Shown here in pieces: positions 30,797 through 39,102 of a DNA stretch of 64,000 nt. The notes below the pieces were generated by a model, which was given only the letters and a program-made list of their open reading frames with translations, did not search any database and was not told where the DNA came from. The stretch's first letter is position 1. Every line of letters starts with the position of its first letter. This stretch comes from Streptomyces sedi (GTDB lineage Bacteria; Actinomycetota; Actinomycetes; Streptomycetales; Streptomycetaceae): contig NZ_VDGT01000003.1 in assembly GCF_006335015.1 (NCBI RefSeq), positions 186,001 through 250,000 on the forward strand, in the 5' to 3' direction. Made by a program: the position numbers and the translations under genes.

Positions 30797-32752
30797 TTGA
30801 GTCGTGAAACTGACAATTCCCCCAACAACCGGGGTTGGGGTGACCCCCAGCACAACGAGGGGGAAGCAGCGGCCCGTCCGGGTCCTCCGCCGGCGGAGGA
30901 GAAGAAGACCGAGACCACGATGACGACCCGTGCGCGGATCAACATCCCTGGTTCCCGGCCTATTCCACCGATCGTGGTGCGGGAGACCGTCGACGAGGAG
31001 GCCGCGCGCTCCGCGCCCCCGCCGCTGCCGACCCGGACCCCCAAGCCGCCGCCGGGCGCCCGCACCGAGGGCAAGAGCCAGGGCGACGCCACGGGCGGGG
31101 AATCCGGCAAGAAGACCAGCTCCTGGTTCGAGCCGCGCAAGTCGCCGCCGAAGACCGGCGCGACGCCCCAGGCCGGCGCCGAGGAGCCGGGCCTGAGCGA
31201 GCCCCCGCACGAGCCTGCCGGTCCCGACGCCCCGCGCGCCGGCGGCCACCCGCCGCTCGCCGACACCCCGCCCGGCGGTACGCCAGGCGTCGGCGGCGAA
31301 CGGGCCGCCGCGTCCGACTGGTTCCCCGGCGGACGCGACGAGCCGCCCGCCGTCAGCCCCCAGGGCCCGCTGCCCGTCCGCCCCACCGGCCCCACCACGG
31401 GCCCCGCCACCGGCCCGATGAGCGTGCCGCCGGCGCCCACCCCGATGGGCGACGACCGCCCGCCCACCATCCCGCCGCAGGGCCCCGCGCCCACCCCCCA
31501 GGGCCCGATCCCGACCCTGGACTCCGGTGGCCCCGCACCCCGCCCCGGCGGCCGGCCCCCCGAGGACGACCCGGTCGGCACGACCATGGACCTCGGCGGC
31601 CCGTTCCCGCCCGCCCCGCCGCTCGGCGTCCACGACGGCGACCCGGCGGCCACCGGGCCCATGCCGCGCCTCGACTTCGACGACGACACCGGCGCCGTTC
31701 CCGCCGTTCCGCCGCCGAGCCCGCGCCCGCCGGCCGACGAGGAGCCGCCGCCACCCCCGGCGCCCGCCGCGGCCAAGCCGGCGCCGCGCGGCCGTTCCAA
31801 GGTCAAGCTGCTGGTCGTCGCGCTGGTCGGCCTCGGCGTCGTCGCCTACGGCGCCGGCCTCTTCCTCAACCAGGACGACGTGCCCAAGGGCACCCAGGCG
31901 CTCGGCGTCGACATCGGCGGGATGTCGACCGAGGAGGCGCACGCCGCCCTCGACGAGCGGCTGGACGCGGCCAACAACGAGCCGCTGATCCTGGTCGTCG
32001 ACGGGCAGGAGATCGAGCTGAAGCCCAGCGTCGCCGGCCTCGCCGTCGACACCGAGGCCACCGCCCGCGAGGCGTCCGGCACGGACTACAGCCCGGTCAC
32101 CGTGATCGGTTCGCTCTTCGGCGGCACCCACGAGGCCGAGGCGGTCTTCTCCGTCGACCGCGAGAAGCTCACCGTCGCCCTCCAGGAGCGCACCGCCGAA
32201 GCCGGCGGCGCCGGCCCCGTGGACGGCACCGTCGTCTTCGAGGACGGCCAGGCCATCGGCCGCGCCGGCCAGCCGGGCGCCGCCATCGACCCGGTCGCCG
32301 CCGGCGACGCCGTCGAGGCCGCGTTCCGCGAGCGCGCCGCCGGCGGGGAGAACACCCCGGTCGAACTCCCCGTCGCCGAACGGGACCCGCTGGTCGGCGA
32401 GGAGCAGGTCCAGCAGGCGCTGGAGGAGTTCGGCGAGCCGGCGATGTCCGGCTGGGTGTGGCTGGTCGCCGCCGACCGCGAACTCCCCATCAGCCAGCAG
32501 ACGCTCAGCGGGGTCCTCACCATGGAGCCCAGCGACCAGGGGAACCTCCAGCCGGTGCTCGACCCCGACGGCCTCGCCGAGCTGTACGGCACCACGTTCG
32601 ACGGGGTGATGATCGACGCCGGCAGCGGCCTCGTCGAGATGACCCCCGAGCACGCCGCCGCCGCGCTGATCCCGGTGCTGCGGGAGACCGCCACCGCCGA
32701 CGAGGGGCCGGGACGCAGGGTCGCCGAGGTCGAGGGCGCCACCCTCGGCTGA
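30797..32752 (+). CDS. Membrane-anchored YoaR/PG_binding_4-like wall protein, 651 aa
   Basis: The N-terminal third (about 330 residues) is cytoplasmic, disordered, and rich in Pro, Gly and Ala. It is followed by one membrane span, KLLVVALVGLGVVAYGAGLF, at about residues 336-355. The external part begins PKGTQALGVDIGGMSTEEAH, the recognisable PG_binding_4/YoaR-like repeat found ahead of VanW and L,D-transpeptidase domains. A second repeat-like segment follows, but there is no VanW or transpeptidase catalytic motif. I chose TTG at 30797 because GGGAG lies 8 nt upstream and LSRETD matches the usual family start. It probably contributes to envelope structure. The terminator at 32775 follows it. 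Confidence 0.75.
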   Translation: MSRETDNSPNNRGWGDPQHNEGEAAARPGPPPAEEKKTETTMTTRARINIPGSRPIPPIVVRETVDEEAARSAPPPLPTRTPKPPPGARTEGKSQGDATGGESGKKTSSWFEPRKSPPKTGATPQAGAEEPGLSEPPHEPAGPDAPRAGGHPPLADTPPGGTPGVGGERAAASDWFPGGRDEPPAVSPQGPLPVRPTGPTTGPATGPMSVPPAPTPMGDDRPPTIPPQGPAPTPQGPIPTLDSGGPAPRPGGRPPEDDPVGTTMDLGGPFPPAPPLGVHDGDPAATGPMPRLDFDDDTGAVPAVPPPSPRPPADEEPPPPPAPAAAKPAPRGRSKVKLLVVALVGLGVVAYGAGLFLNQDDVPKGTQALGVDIGGMSTEEAHAALDERLDAANNEPLILVVDGQEIELKPSVAGLAVDTEATAREASGTDYSPVTVIGSLFGGTHEAEAVFSVDREKLTVALQERTAEAGGAGPVDGTVVFEDGQAIGRAGQPGAAIDPVAAGDAVEAAFRERAAGGENTPVELPVAERDPLVGEEQVQQALEEFGEPAMSGWVWLVAADRELPISQQTLSGVLTMEPSDQGNLQPVLDPDGLAELYGTTFDGVMIDAGSGLVEMTPEHAAAALIPVLRETATADEGPGRRVAEVEGATLG

Positions 32753-32774
32753 CCGCGCCGCACGCACCGCCGCA

Positions 32775-32814
32775 CCGGGCGGCGCCCACCGCTCAGCCGG
32801 TGGGCGCCGCCCGG
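32775..32814. terminator. Bidirectional terminator, perfect 17-bp stem
   Basis: CCGGGCGGCGCCCACCG (32775-32791), loop CTCAGC, then its exact complement (32798-32814). It sits between two convergent genes and overlaps the last codons of the minus-strand acetyltransferase, so it can serve both. Confidence 0.85.
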
Positions 32815-33785
32815 AAGTGGTAGCGGTGGTGTTCGGCGAAGCCCAGCCGCTCGTAGAGCGCGTTGGCCGCCTCGTTCCCCGGCGTCACCTGGAGCCAGCC
32901 CGCCGAGGCGCCCTCGGCCAGCGCCGCCCTGGCCAACTCCGCCATCAGCGCCGTCCCCAGCCCGCGCCGCCGATGCGCCGGCGCCACCTCGATCGCGCTG
33001 AAACCGGCCCACCGGCCGTCCACCACGCACCGCCCCACGGCCTGCGGCGGCTCACCCTCCCCGCCCGCGACCTCGGCGAACAGCACCGAGGGGCCCGCGG
33101 CCAACACCCGCCGCGCCATGGCCGGATCGCGCCCCGCCGACGGGTTGCCCGCGAGCCACCGCGCGGTCAGCTCCCGGCCGACCGTCACCCGCCCGTCCGG
33201 CTCCCGGTCGGCCAGCGGCGCCAACGCCCCGACCCGTTGGAGGGCGAACCCCACCGGGCGCCAGCCCCGCGCGTCCAACGCGGCCACCAGCCGTTCGTCC
33301 CCCTCGCCGCCGCCCGTGGCCACCCGCACCAGCGGCGGCAGCCCGCGCGCCGCGTACCAGGCCACCACGCGGTCGAGTTCGGGATCGGCGGGGCCGAGGC
33401 GGACCGCCGAGTTGGCCCGCCGCGTCCAGCCGCCCGCGGCCCGCAGCAGCCAGTCGCCGACCCGTTCCGTCTCGGGCGCCGGCCAGGCGCGCGTCGTGAC
33501 ATGCGTCAACTCCGCGACGGAGGCCGCCGGCACGCCCCGCCTGCGCGCCGGCGCCGGCGGCACCACCTTGCCCGCGACCAGCGCCGACTCCGCCAACCCC
33601 ACGGTCTCCCCCGACCGCCGGGTCACCGTCAGCACCCCGCCCGTCCACGAAGTGAGAATCCCCAGGGTGTCGGTGAACCGCCCCCCGCCCTCGCCCGCAC
33701 CGGTAGCGGTGCGTACCGAGACGCGTTTGCCCACGTCATCGGGGGTGATCCGAACCTCAAGTCGGGCCCCGGCAGTGAATTCCAT
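32793..33785 (-). CDS. GNAT-family N-acetyltransferase with N-terminal extension
   Basis: This 330-residue protein carries a C-terminal GNAT acetyl-CoA-binding domain. The motif A region is EVAPAHRRRGLGTALMAELA and is followed by VTPGNEAANALYERLGFAEH. The first 90 residues, with RLEVRITPDDVGKRVSVRT and a small beta-rich block, resemble the SH3-like domain that precedes GNAT domains in actinobacteria. The substrate is unknown. I prefer ATG at 33785 (MEFTAGARLEVRI). An ATG at 33815 is possible but has only 2 nt between GGAG and the start. It is divergent from the ferredoxin gene, with about 120 bp between. Confidence 0.85.
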   Translation of the reverse strand: MEFTAGARLEVRITPDDVGKRVSVRTATGAGEGGGRFTDTLGILTSWTGGVLTVTRRSGETVGLAESALVAGKVVPPAPARRRGVPAASVAELTHVTTRAWPAPETERVGDWLLRAAGGWTRRANSAVRLGPADPELDRVVAWYAARGLPPLVRVATGGGEGDERLVAALDARGWRPVGFALQRVGALAPLADREPDGRVTVGRELTARWLAGNPSAGRDPAMARRVLAAGPSVLFAEVAGGEGEPPQAVGRCVVDGRWAGFSAIEVAPAHRRRGLGTALMAELARAALAEGASAGWLQVTPGNEAANALYERLGFAEHHRYHFRAAPTG

Positions 33786-33908
33786 CCCGCTAGCCAACCC
33801 CTCAGGTGTGCGCATGGCTCCGCAACGGCGATACTAGGTCGGAGCATCAGCGACACCGCGCCCACGTGCGCCGGCGGACCCACCGCCACGACGAGGAGGA
33901 CTGACAGC

Positions 33909-34235
33909 GTGACCTACGTGATCGCCGAGCCCTGTGTGGATCTCAAGGACAAGGCATGTATCGAGGAGTGCCCCGTCGACTGCATCTACGAGGGGCAGCG
34001 CGCTCTCTACATCCACCCCGACGAGTGCGTGGACTGCGGCGCCTGTGAGCCCGTCTGCCCCGTCGAGGCCATCTTCTACGAGGATGACACCCCGGAGGAG
34101 TGGAAGGACTACTACAAGGCCAACGTCGAGTTCTTCGAGGAGCTCGGCTCCCCGGGCGGCGCCAGCAAGCTCGGCCTGATCGAGCGCGACCACCCGCTGG
34201 TCGCCGCCCTGCCGCCGCAGAGCCACGACGAGTGA
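33909..34235 (+). CDS. fdxA: 7Fe ferredoxin
   Basis: This 108-residue electron carrier binds a [3Fe-4S] and a [4Fe-4S] cluster. Cysteines at 9, 17, 21 and 25 (PCVDLKDKACIEECPVDC) and at 40, 43, 46 and 50 (CVDCGACEPVCP) form the two motifs. The extra residues between C9 and C17 mark the actinobacterial FdxA/FdxC type. The GTG start at 33909 follows GAGGAGGA. It sits immediately upstream of dapC, the same order as fdxC-Rv1178 in mycobacteria. Such ferredoxins feed cytochromes P450 and other oxidoreductases. A 9-bp hairpin follows. Confidence 0.95.
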   Translation: MTYVIAEPCVDLKDKACIEECPVDCIYEGQRALYIHPDECVDCGACEPVCPVEAIFYEDDTPEEWKDYYKANVEFFEELGSPGGASKLGLIERDHPLVAALPPQSHDE

Positions 34236-34237
34236 GC

Positions 34238-34269
34238 GGAACGGCCTCGGCACCGTCCGGGGCCGTTCC
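34238..34269 (+). terminator. Terminator hairpin after fdxA
   Basis: GGAACGGCC (34238-34246) pairs exactly with GGCCGTTCC (34261-34269), 3 bp after the ferredoxin stop. Confidence 0.65.
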
Positions 34270-34322
34270 CCTCCACCGGTAGCAACGCGCCACCCGCAGT
34301 ACCCCACCGAGGAGTGCCACCC

Positions 34323-35423
34323 GTGCCGTCCGCCGTCTCCGCCCGACTGCCGGTCTTTCCCTGGGACCGACTGGAGCCCTACAAGGCCACCGCCTCGGCG
34401 CACCCGGACGGCATCGTGGACCTCTCCGTCGGTACCCCGGTCGACCCCGTTCCCGAGCTGGTCCAACGCGCCCTCGCCGGGGCCGCGGACAGCCCCGGGT
34501 ACCCGACGGTCTGGGGCACCCCCGCGCTGCGGGACGCGATCGTCGCCTGGGTGACCGGCCGCACCGGCGCCGTCGGCCTCGCGCACCGGGGCGTGCTCCC
34601 GGTGATCGGCTCCAAGGAGCTGGTCGCCTCCGTGCCCGCCCAGCTGGGCCTCGGACCCGGCGACCGCGTCGCCTACCCGGAGCCGGCCTACCCGACCTAC
34701 GAGGTCGGCGCCCGCCTCGCCCGCGCCGAGCCCGTGCCCTACCGGGGCTCGCCCACCGAGCTCGACCCGCGGGGGCTGCGGCTGCTGTGGCTCAACTCCC
34801 CGGCCAACCCGACGGGTCGGGTCCTCGACGTCGCCGAGCTGCGCGCGATCGTCGCCTGGGCGCGGGAGCACGGTGTGCTGGTCCTCAGCGACGAGTGCTA
34901 CCTGGAGCTGGGCTGGGAGGCCGAGCCGGTCTCCGTGCTCAACCCCGACGTCTGCGGCGACAGCCACGAGGGCCTGGTCGCCGTGCACTCCCTCTCCAAG
35001 CGCTCCAACCTCGCCGGCTACCGCGCGGCCTTCCTGGCCGGCGACCCGGCGGTCATCGGGGAGTTGCTGGGGGTCCGCAAGCACTCCGGCATGATGCTCC
35101 CCGCCCCCGTGCAGGCCGCGATGGCCGTCGCGCTCGGCGACCGGGAGCACGTGGTCGAGCAGCGCGCCCGCTACGCCGCCCGCCGCGAGGCGCTGCGCAC
35201 GGCGCTGACCGCGCGCGGCTTCACCATCGCGCACAGTGAGGCGTCGCTCTACCTGTGGGCCACGCGCGACGAGCCCTGCTGGGACACCGTCGCCGAGCTG
35301 AGCAAGCTGGGCATCCTGGTGGCCCCCGGCGACTTCTACGGCGCGGCGGGCGACCGCTTCGTGCGGGTCGCCTTCACCGCGACCGACGAACGCGTCGCCG
35401 GCGCCGTGGCCCGCCTGGCCTGA
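34323..35423 (+). CDS. dapC: Succinyldiaminopimelate transaminase DapC
   Basis: This 366-residue fold-type I PLP aminotransferase probably converts N-succinyl-2-amino-6-ketopimelate to succinyl-DAP in lysine and peptidoglycan synthesis. Visible marks are SPGYPTVWGTPALRDAIVAW, NSPANPTGRVLD, the DECYLELGW segment and the PLP lysine in SLSKRSNLAGYRAAF (K226). The C-terminal Arg for carboxylate binding lies in FVRVAFTAT. The start is GTG at 34323, 8 nt after GGAG. Nearby dapE encodes the next pathway step, which supports the assignment. Streptomycetes use the succinylase route. Confidence 0.88.
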   Translation: MPSAVSARLPVFPWDRLEPYKATASAHPDGIVDLSVGTPVDPVPELVQRALAGAADSPGYPTVWGTPALRDAIVAWVTGRTGAVGLAHRGVLPVIGSKELVASVPAQLGLGPGDRVAYPEPAYPTYEVGARLARAEPVPYRGSPTELDPRGLRLLWLNSPANPTGRVLDVAELRAIVAWAREHGVLVLSDECYLELGWEAEPVSVLNPDVCGDSHEGLVAVHSLSKRSNLAGYRAAFLAGDPAVIGELLGVRKHSGMMLPAPVQAAMAVALGDREHVVEQRARYAARREALRTALTARGFTIAHSEASLYLWATRDEPCWDTVAELSKLGILVAPGDFYGAAGDRFVRVAFTATDERVAGAVARLA

Positions 35424-35435
35424 CCACGCGCGCGC

Positions 35436-35476
35436 ACGCGGGAGGGGGCCGCCGCGCCGGCGACCCCCTCCCGCGT
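35436..35476. terminator. Bidirectional terminator between dapC and a convergent gene
   Basis: ACGCGGGAGGGGG (35436-35448) pairs exactly with CCCCCTCCCGCGT (35464-35476), loop 15 nt with inner pairing. The 13-bp stem lies between convergent genes. Confidence 0.8.
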
Positions 35477-35493
35477 TCCGCTGTCGAGCCCGC

Positions 35494-35769
35494 TCAGCGA
35501 GCGGTCACCCCGCCGAGCAGCGCGCCACCGGCCTTCGCGCCCTCCTGGAGGTGCGGCGCGACATCGGCGCCGGCCTCGTTCACCACGCCCACGGCCGACC
35601 TGCCCAGGCCGTTGACGGTGTCCCCGACCATGTCGGCCTGCTCGGTGTCGGACGAGAGGTTGGCCAGCGGCGCGGCCTGGGCCACCGACGCGGTGCCCAA
35701 CAGGCCGGCGGCGCCGGCGGCTCCGCAGAGGGCGGCCCGGACCAGGGTCTTGCGAACGGGGTGCGACAT
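35494..35769 (-). CDS. Small secreted protein, 91 aa
   Basis: The protein has a Sec signal peptide, basic at MSHPVRKTLVRAALC and then a hydrophobic Ala/Gly stretch, with a likely AxA cleavage site in SVAQAAPLA near residue 32. The mature chain is only about 60 residues, acidic then neutral, with LSSDTEQADMVGDTVNGLGR and no cysteines. The ATG at 35769 follows GAGGAG at about 8 nt. Small exported proteins of this sort are common in streptomycetes. The pattern recalls secreted proteins of unknown role, not chaplins, because the hydrophobic beta repeat and Cys pair are absent. The function is unknown. Confidence 0.7.
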   Translation of the reverse strand: MSHPVRKTLVRAALCGAAGAAGLLGTASVAQAAPLANLSSDTEQADMVGDTVNGLGRSAVGVVNEAGADVAPHLQEGAKAGGALLGGVTAR

Positions 35770-36129
35770 GGCTTCTCTCCTCGTGGTGGACGTCGGGAGC
35801 ACGGTGTGTCCCCCGTGCCTATCGGCCACCGGCCGCCTCGGGTTGCGGCCCGCCCGGGTAAAGAATCGGTAATACGCCGGCCGGCCGACGCCCCGCCGGC
35901 CGCCCCCCAAGCACGGCACGGTGCCGCCCCGTTGAACGGGAGGAAGGTGTTTCGGGGAGATTCCAGGGGGCGTTCGGGGAGGAATTCGGGGGAACGGGAA
36001 ACGCGCTCGCCGACCGCGCGGGCAAAAGCCGTAAACGCTACCGGAGTTGTCGCCGCGCGTGCTTCCCGCGCGAAAGTCCGCGCGGTAGCCGACGCTTTCC
36101 GGGGACGTGTGGCGAACGTATTCGGACGG
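35770..36129. promoter_or_regulatory. Gene-free interval upstream of the small secreted protein (360 bp)
   Basis: This region lies between two minus-strand genes and has no credible coding frame. It is purine-rich around 35940-36000 and AT-richer around 36020-36070. It must hold the promoter of the 91-aa secreted protein, but I cannot identify convincing -35 and -10 boxes. No strong hairpin is seen. Confidence 0.35.
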
Positions 36130-37077
36130 TCACTCCACGCTCGGGACCAGCGAAAGCAGGACCGTTTCGAGTGAATTCCCCCCGGAGTCACCGGAATCCC
36201 CGGATGCCCCGGAATCGGCCGTGCCCCCCTCGGCCGTCCGCCAGCCCTGGTCCGAGCGCGCGGACACCCAGTGCCGCCCGTCGTGGACGACCTCGGCGAC
36301 CCCCAGCACCCCCGCCTGGGCGACCAGCCAGTGCGACAGCTCCCACCCGGGGGAGCCGTCGGCCTCGCCCCCCGCCCGGTCCAGCGTCACCGCCCACTCG
36401 AAGTCGTCGTCGCCCCGCCGCTCCACCGAGGCGCGGCCACCGAACACCTCCTCCAGCCGCTCCCGCAGCAGCTCGGGATCGGCGGGCGTCGGGTCGTTGT
36501 CGGTGACGCAGGTGAACGACGCGGGTGCCCGACCGGTCAGGGGGCCGGAGAGCAGCGTCGCGTTGTCCTCGTGCTTGGCGTACTCGTCGGGGAAGGCGCT
36601 GCGCTGCACCTCCTGCGCCGCCACGGTCAGCTCCAGCTCCTCGTACGCGGGGATCTCCAGCAGTTTCGTGTAGAACGCGTTGGCCGCGTACACCGGGTCC
36701 TGGACCTGCTGTTCGTCGCCCCAGCCCATCGAGGGGCGCTGCTGGAAGAGACCCAGCGAGTCGAGGTGGCCGTGGTCGAGATTGCGCAGGCTGGACTCCT
36801 GCATCGCGGTCGCCAGGGCTATCGTCACGGCCCGTTCGGGCAGCCCGCGCGAGTTGCCGACGGCGGCGATGGTGGCCGCGTTGGCCGCCTGCGCCGGGGT
36901 GAGGGAGTGGGTCTCGGACTCCGGGTCCGCGCCCCGCGACTCGCAGTGTGGCCTGGCACGGCTGCCCGAGTCGTACTGGACGACGGCGTAGGCGGCGACG
37001 CCCGCCAGCACCAGGGTGGCGGAGGCGCCGCGCAACAGACGGCGCCGGCGTCGTGAGGTGGTCGTCCGTTCGGGCAC
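36130..37077 (-). CDS. Membrane-anchored lysozyme-like-fold protein (annotated elsewhere as heavy metal transporter)
   Basis: This 315-residue protein has one N-terminal span (GASATLVLAGVAAYAVV) and an external domain. That domain contains LTPAQAANAATIAAVGNSRG, AVTIALATAMQESSLRNLDH and then DSLGLFQQRPSMGWGDEQQV. The Glu in AMQESSLRN and the GLFQQRPSMGWG segment strongly resemble transglycosylase/lysozyme-like folds, so a peptidoglycan-related role is more plausible than the label heavy metal transporter that I recall for homologs. The GTG start at 37077 gives the basic MPERTTTSRRRRRLL. It is divergent from dapE with only 56 bp between. The C-terminal tail is Ser/Gly/Asp-rich. Confidence 0.75.
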   Translation of the reverse strand: MPERTTTSRRRRRLLRGASATLVLAGVAAYAVVQYDSGSRARPHCESRGADPESETHSLTPAQAANAATIAAVGNSRGLPERAVTIALATAMQESSLRNLDHGHLDSLGLFQQRPSMGWGDEQQVQDPVYAANAFYTKLLEIPAYEELELTVAAQEVQRSAFPDEYAKHEDNATLLSGPLTGRAPASFTCVTDNDPTPADPELLRERLEEVFGGRASVERRGDDDFEWAVTLDRAGGEADGSPGWELSHWLVAQAGVLGVAEVVHDGRHWVSARSDQGWRTAEGGTADSGASGDSGDSGGNSLETVLLSLVPSVE

Positions 37078-37133
37078 GCGATGAGAGTAGCGGCTGTCCC
37101 TCGGTGACCGTTCGGCGCGGGTACCGTGACCGC

Positions 37134-38240
37134 ATGGAACGACCCGCATCCGGCACCGCCGCCCCCCGCCAGCGACTCGACCTCGGACTCGACGCGGCGG
37201 CCCTGACCGCCCAGTTGGTGGACGTCCCCTCGGTCAGCGGCACCGAGGAGCCGCTCGCCGACGCGGTCGCCGAGGCCCTCGCCGGCCTCGACTGGCTGCG
37301 GGTGGACCGTTTCGGGAACAACGTGGTGGCCCGCACCGAACTCGGCCTGGACCAACGGGTGGTGCTCGCCGGCCATCTGGACACCGTTCCGGTCGCCGAC
37401 AACCTCCCGTCCCGGCTGGACGACGAGGGCGTGCTGTGGGGACTCGGCACCTGCGACATGAAGTCCGGCGTCGCGGTGCAGCTGCGGATCGCGGCCACCG
37501 TGCCCCGGCCCAACCGCGACCTGACGTTCGTCTTCTACGACAACGAGGAGGTCGAGGCCGAGCGCAACGGCCTCGGCCGGCTGGCCGCCGCCCACCCCGA
37601 CTGGCTGGAAGCGGACTTCGCCGTGCTGCTCGAACCGTCCAACGGCCAGGTGGAGGGCGGCTGTCAGGGCACCCTCCGGGTGCTGCTGAGGATGGCCGGC
37701 CAGCGGGCGCACTCCGCCAGGAGCTGGATGGGCGTCAACGCGATCCACGCGGCGGCCCCCGTGCTGGAACGGCTCGCCGACTACCGCCCGCGCCGGGTGG
37801 AGATCGACGGCCTGGAGTACCGCGAGGGCCTGAACGCGGTGGGCATCACCGGCGGGGTCGCCGGCAACGTCATCCCCGACGCCTGCCAGATCACCGTCAA
37901 CTACCGCTACGCGCCCGACCTGGACCAGGAACGGGCGCTGGCCCACGTCCGGGAGGTCTTCGCGGACTGCGGCGTCGCCGAGTTCGTGGTCGACGACCAC
38001 TCGCCGGGCGCGCTGCCCGGGCTCTCACACCCGGCGGCACGGGCGTTCCTTGAGGCCGTCGGCGGCCAACCTTGCCCCAAGTTTGGCTGGACGGACGTCT
38101 CCCGGTTCAGTGCGCTTGGCGTCCCGGCGGTCAACTACGGCCCGGGCGACCCCAGCCTCGCCCACCGCCAGGACGAACGGGTCCCCACGGAGTCCGTGCT
38201 GGCCTGCGAGCGCCGGCTGCGCGCCTGGCTGGGCGGCTGA
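37134..38240 (+). CDS. dapE: Succinyl-diaminopimelate desuccinylase DapE
   Basis: This 368-residue M20-family dinuclear zinc hydrolase releases L,L-DAP from succinyl-DAP. Metal and catalytic motifs are AGHLDTVPVADN, LGTCDMKSGVAV, FYDNEEVEAERNG (catalytic Glu and bridging ligand) and LLEPSNGQVEGG. The dimerisation domain has QRAHSARSWMGVNAIHAA. The ATG at 37134 lies 7 nt after a TACCGT -10-like box, so transcription may be leaderless. With dapC 2 kb upstream it supports a local lysine/DAP gene group. The order dapE then LOG protein then FolP2 matches mycobacteria. Confidence 0.94.
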   Translation: MERPASGTAAPRQRLDLGLDAAALTAQLVDVPSVSGTEEPLADAVAEALAGLDWLRVDRFGNNVVARTELGLDQRVVLAGHLDTVPVADNLPSRLDDEGVLWGLGTCDMKSGVAVQLRIAATVPRPNRDLTFVFYDNEEVEAERNGLGRLAAAHPDWLEADFAVLLEPSNGQVEGGCQGTLRVLLRMAGQRAHSARSWMGVNAIHAAAPVLERLADYRPRRVEIDGLEYREGLNAVGITGGVAGNVIPDACQITVNYRYAPDLDQERALAHVREVFADCGVAEFVVDDHSPGALPGLSHPAARAFLEAVGGQPCPKFGWTDVSRFSALGVPAVNYGPGDPSLAHRQDERVPTESVLACERRLRAWLGG

Positions 38241-38322
38241 CCGGCCGGCGAGAACACGTCCCGGCCGGAGGTCCCGGCCGGGAGACGAGGACGTGAAAAC
38301 GATCACAGGTGAGGAGCGCGGG

Positions 38323-39102
38323 ATGAGCGGGAGCACGGATGTGCCCGACGAGGGGCCTCGGAACGAGCGGACCGGCGGGGACGACCAGCCGCGCGAACAG
38401 CGGCTGGGCCCGGTGGTGCGGCGACGGCAGCAGGTGATGACCAGCACCTCCGACCAGCGGCTGCTGGACTCCAGGGGACCGTCCGACTGGGTCCACCAGG
38501 ACCCGTGGCGGGTGCTGCGCATCCAGTCGGAGTTCGTCGAGGGCTTCGGCGCGCTCGCGGAACTCGGCCCGGCCGTCTGCGTCTTCGGCTCGGCCCGCAC
38601 ACCGCCCGGCAGCTCCGAGTACGAGGACGCGCGCCGCATCGGCCGCGGCCTCGCCGACGCCGGCTTCGCGGTGATCACCGGCGGCGGCCCCGGCGCCATG
38701 GAGGCCGCCAACCTCGGCGCCAGCGAGAGCGGCGGGGTCTCCGTCGGGCTCGGCATCGAGCTGCCCTTCGAGCAGGGGCTCAACGCGCACGTGGACGTGG
38801 GGATCAACTTCCGCTACTTCTTCGTCCGCAAGACGATGTTCGTGAAGTACGCGCAGGGCTTCCTGGTCCTTCCCGGCGGACTCGGCACCATGGACGAGCT
38901 GTTCGAAGCGTTGACGCTGGTCCAGACGCGGAAGGTGACCAGGTTCCCGATCGTGCTCTACGGCTCCGCCTACTGGGGCGGCCTCGCCGACTGGCTGCGC
39001 GACACGGTCATCGCCCAGGGCAAGGCGTCGCCCCACGACGAGGACCTCTTCCGGATCACGGACGACGTGGAGGAGGCCATCCGCCTCGTCACGAAGGACT
39101 AG
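38323..39102 (+). CDS. LOG-family Rossmann-fold nucleotide phosphoribohydrolase
   Basis: This 259-residue protein of the LOG/TIGR00730 type is expected to hydrolyse cytokinin riboside 5'-monophosphate or other nucleoside monophosphates. The diagnostic motifs are ITGGGPGAMEAANLGASES and VLPGGLGTMDELFEALTLVQ. The first 75 residues are a polar, Arg-rich tail ending at the VHQDPWRVLRIQSEFVEGF helix. The ATG at 38323 has GGAG about 8 nt upstream; a GTG at 38294 is an alternative. It lies 82 bp after dapE. The adjacent repeat array separates it from convergent folP. Confidence 0.9.
   Translation: MSGSTDVPDEGPRNERTGGDDQPREQRLGPVVRRRQQVMTSTSDQRLLDSRGPSDWVHQDPWRVLRIQSEFVEGFGALAELGPAVCVFGSARTPPGSSEYEDARRIGRGLADAGFAVITGGGPGAMEAANLGASESGGVSVGLGIELPFEQGLNAHVDVGINFRYFFVRKTMFVKYAQGFLVLPGGLGTMDELFEALTLVQTRKVTRFPIVLYGSAYWGGLADWLRDTVIAQGKASPHDEDLFRITDDVEEAIRLVTKD

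Noticed and set aside
35494..35769. Small secreted protein as a chaplin
   Set aside because: It lacks the hydrophobic chaplin repeat and paired cysteines.
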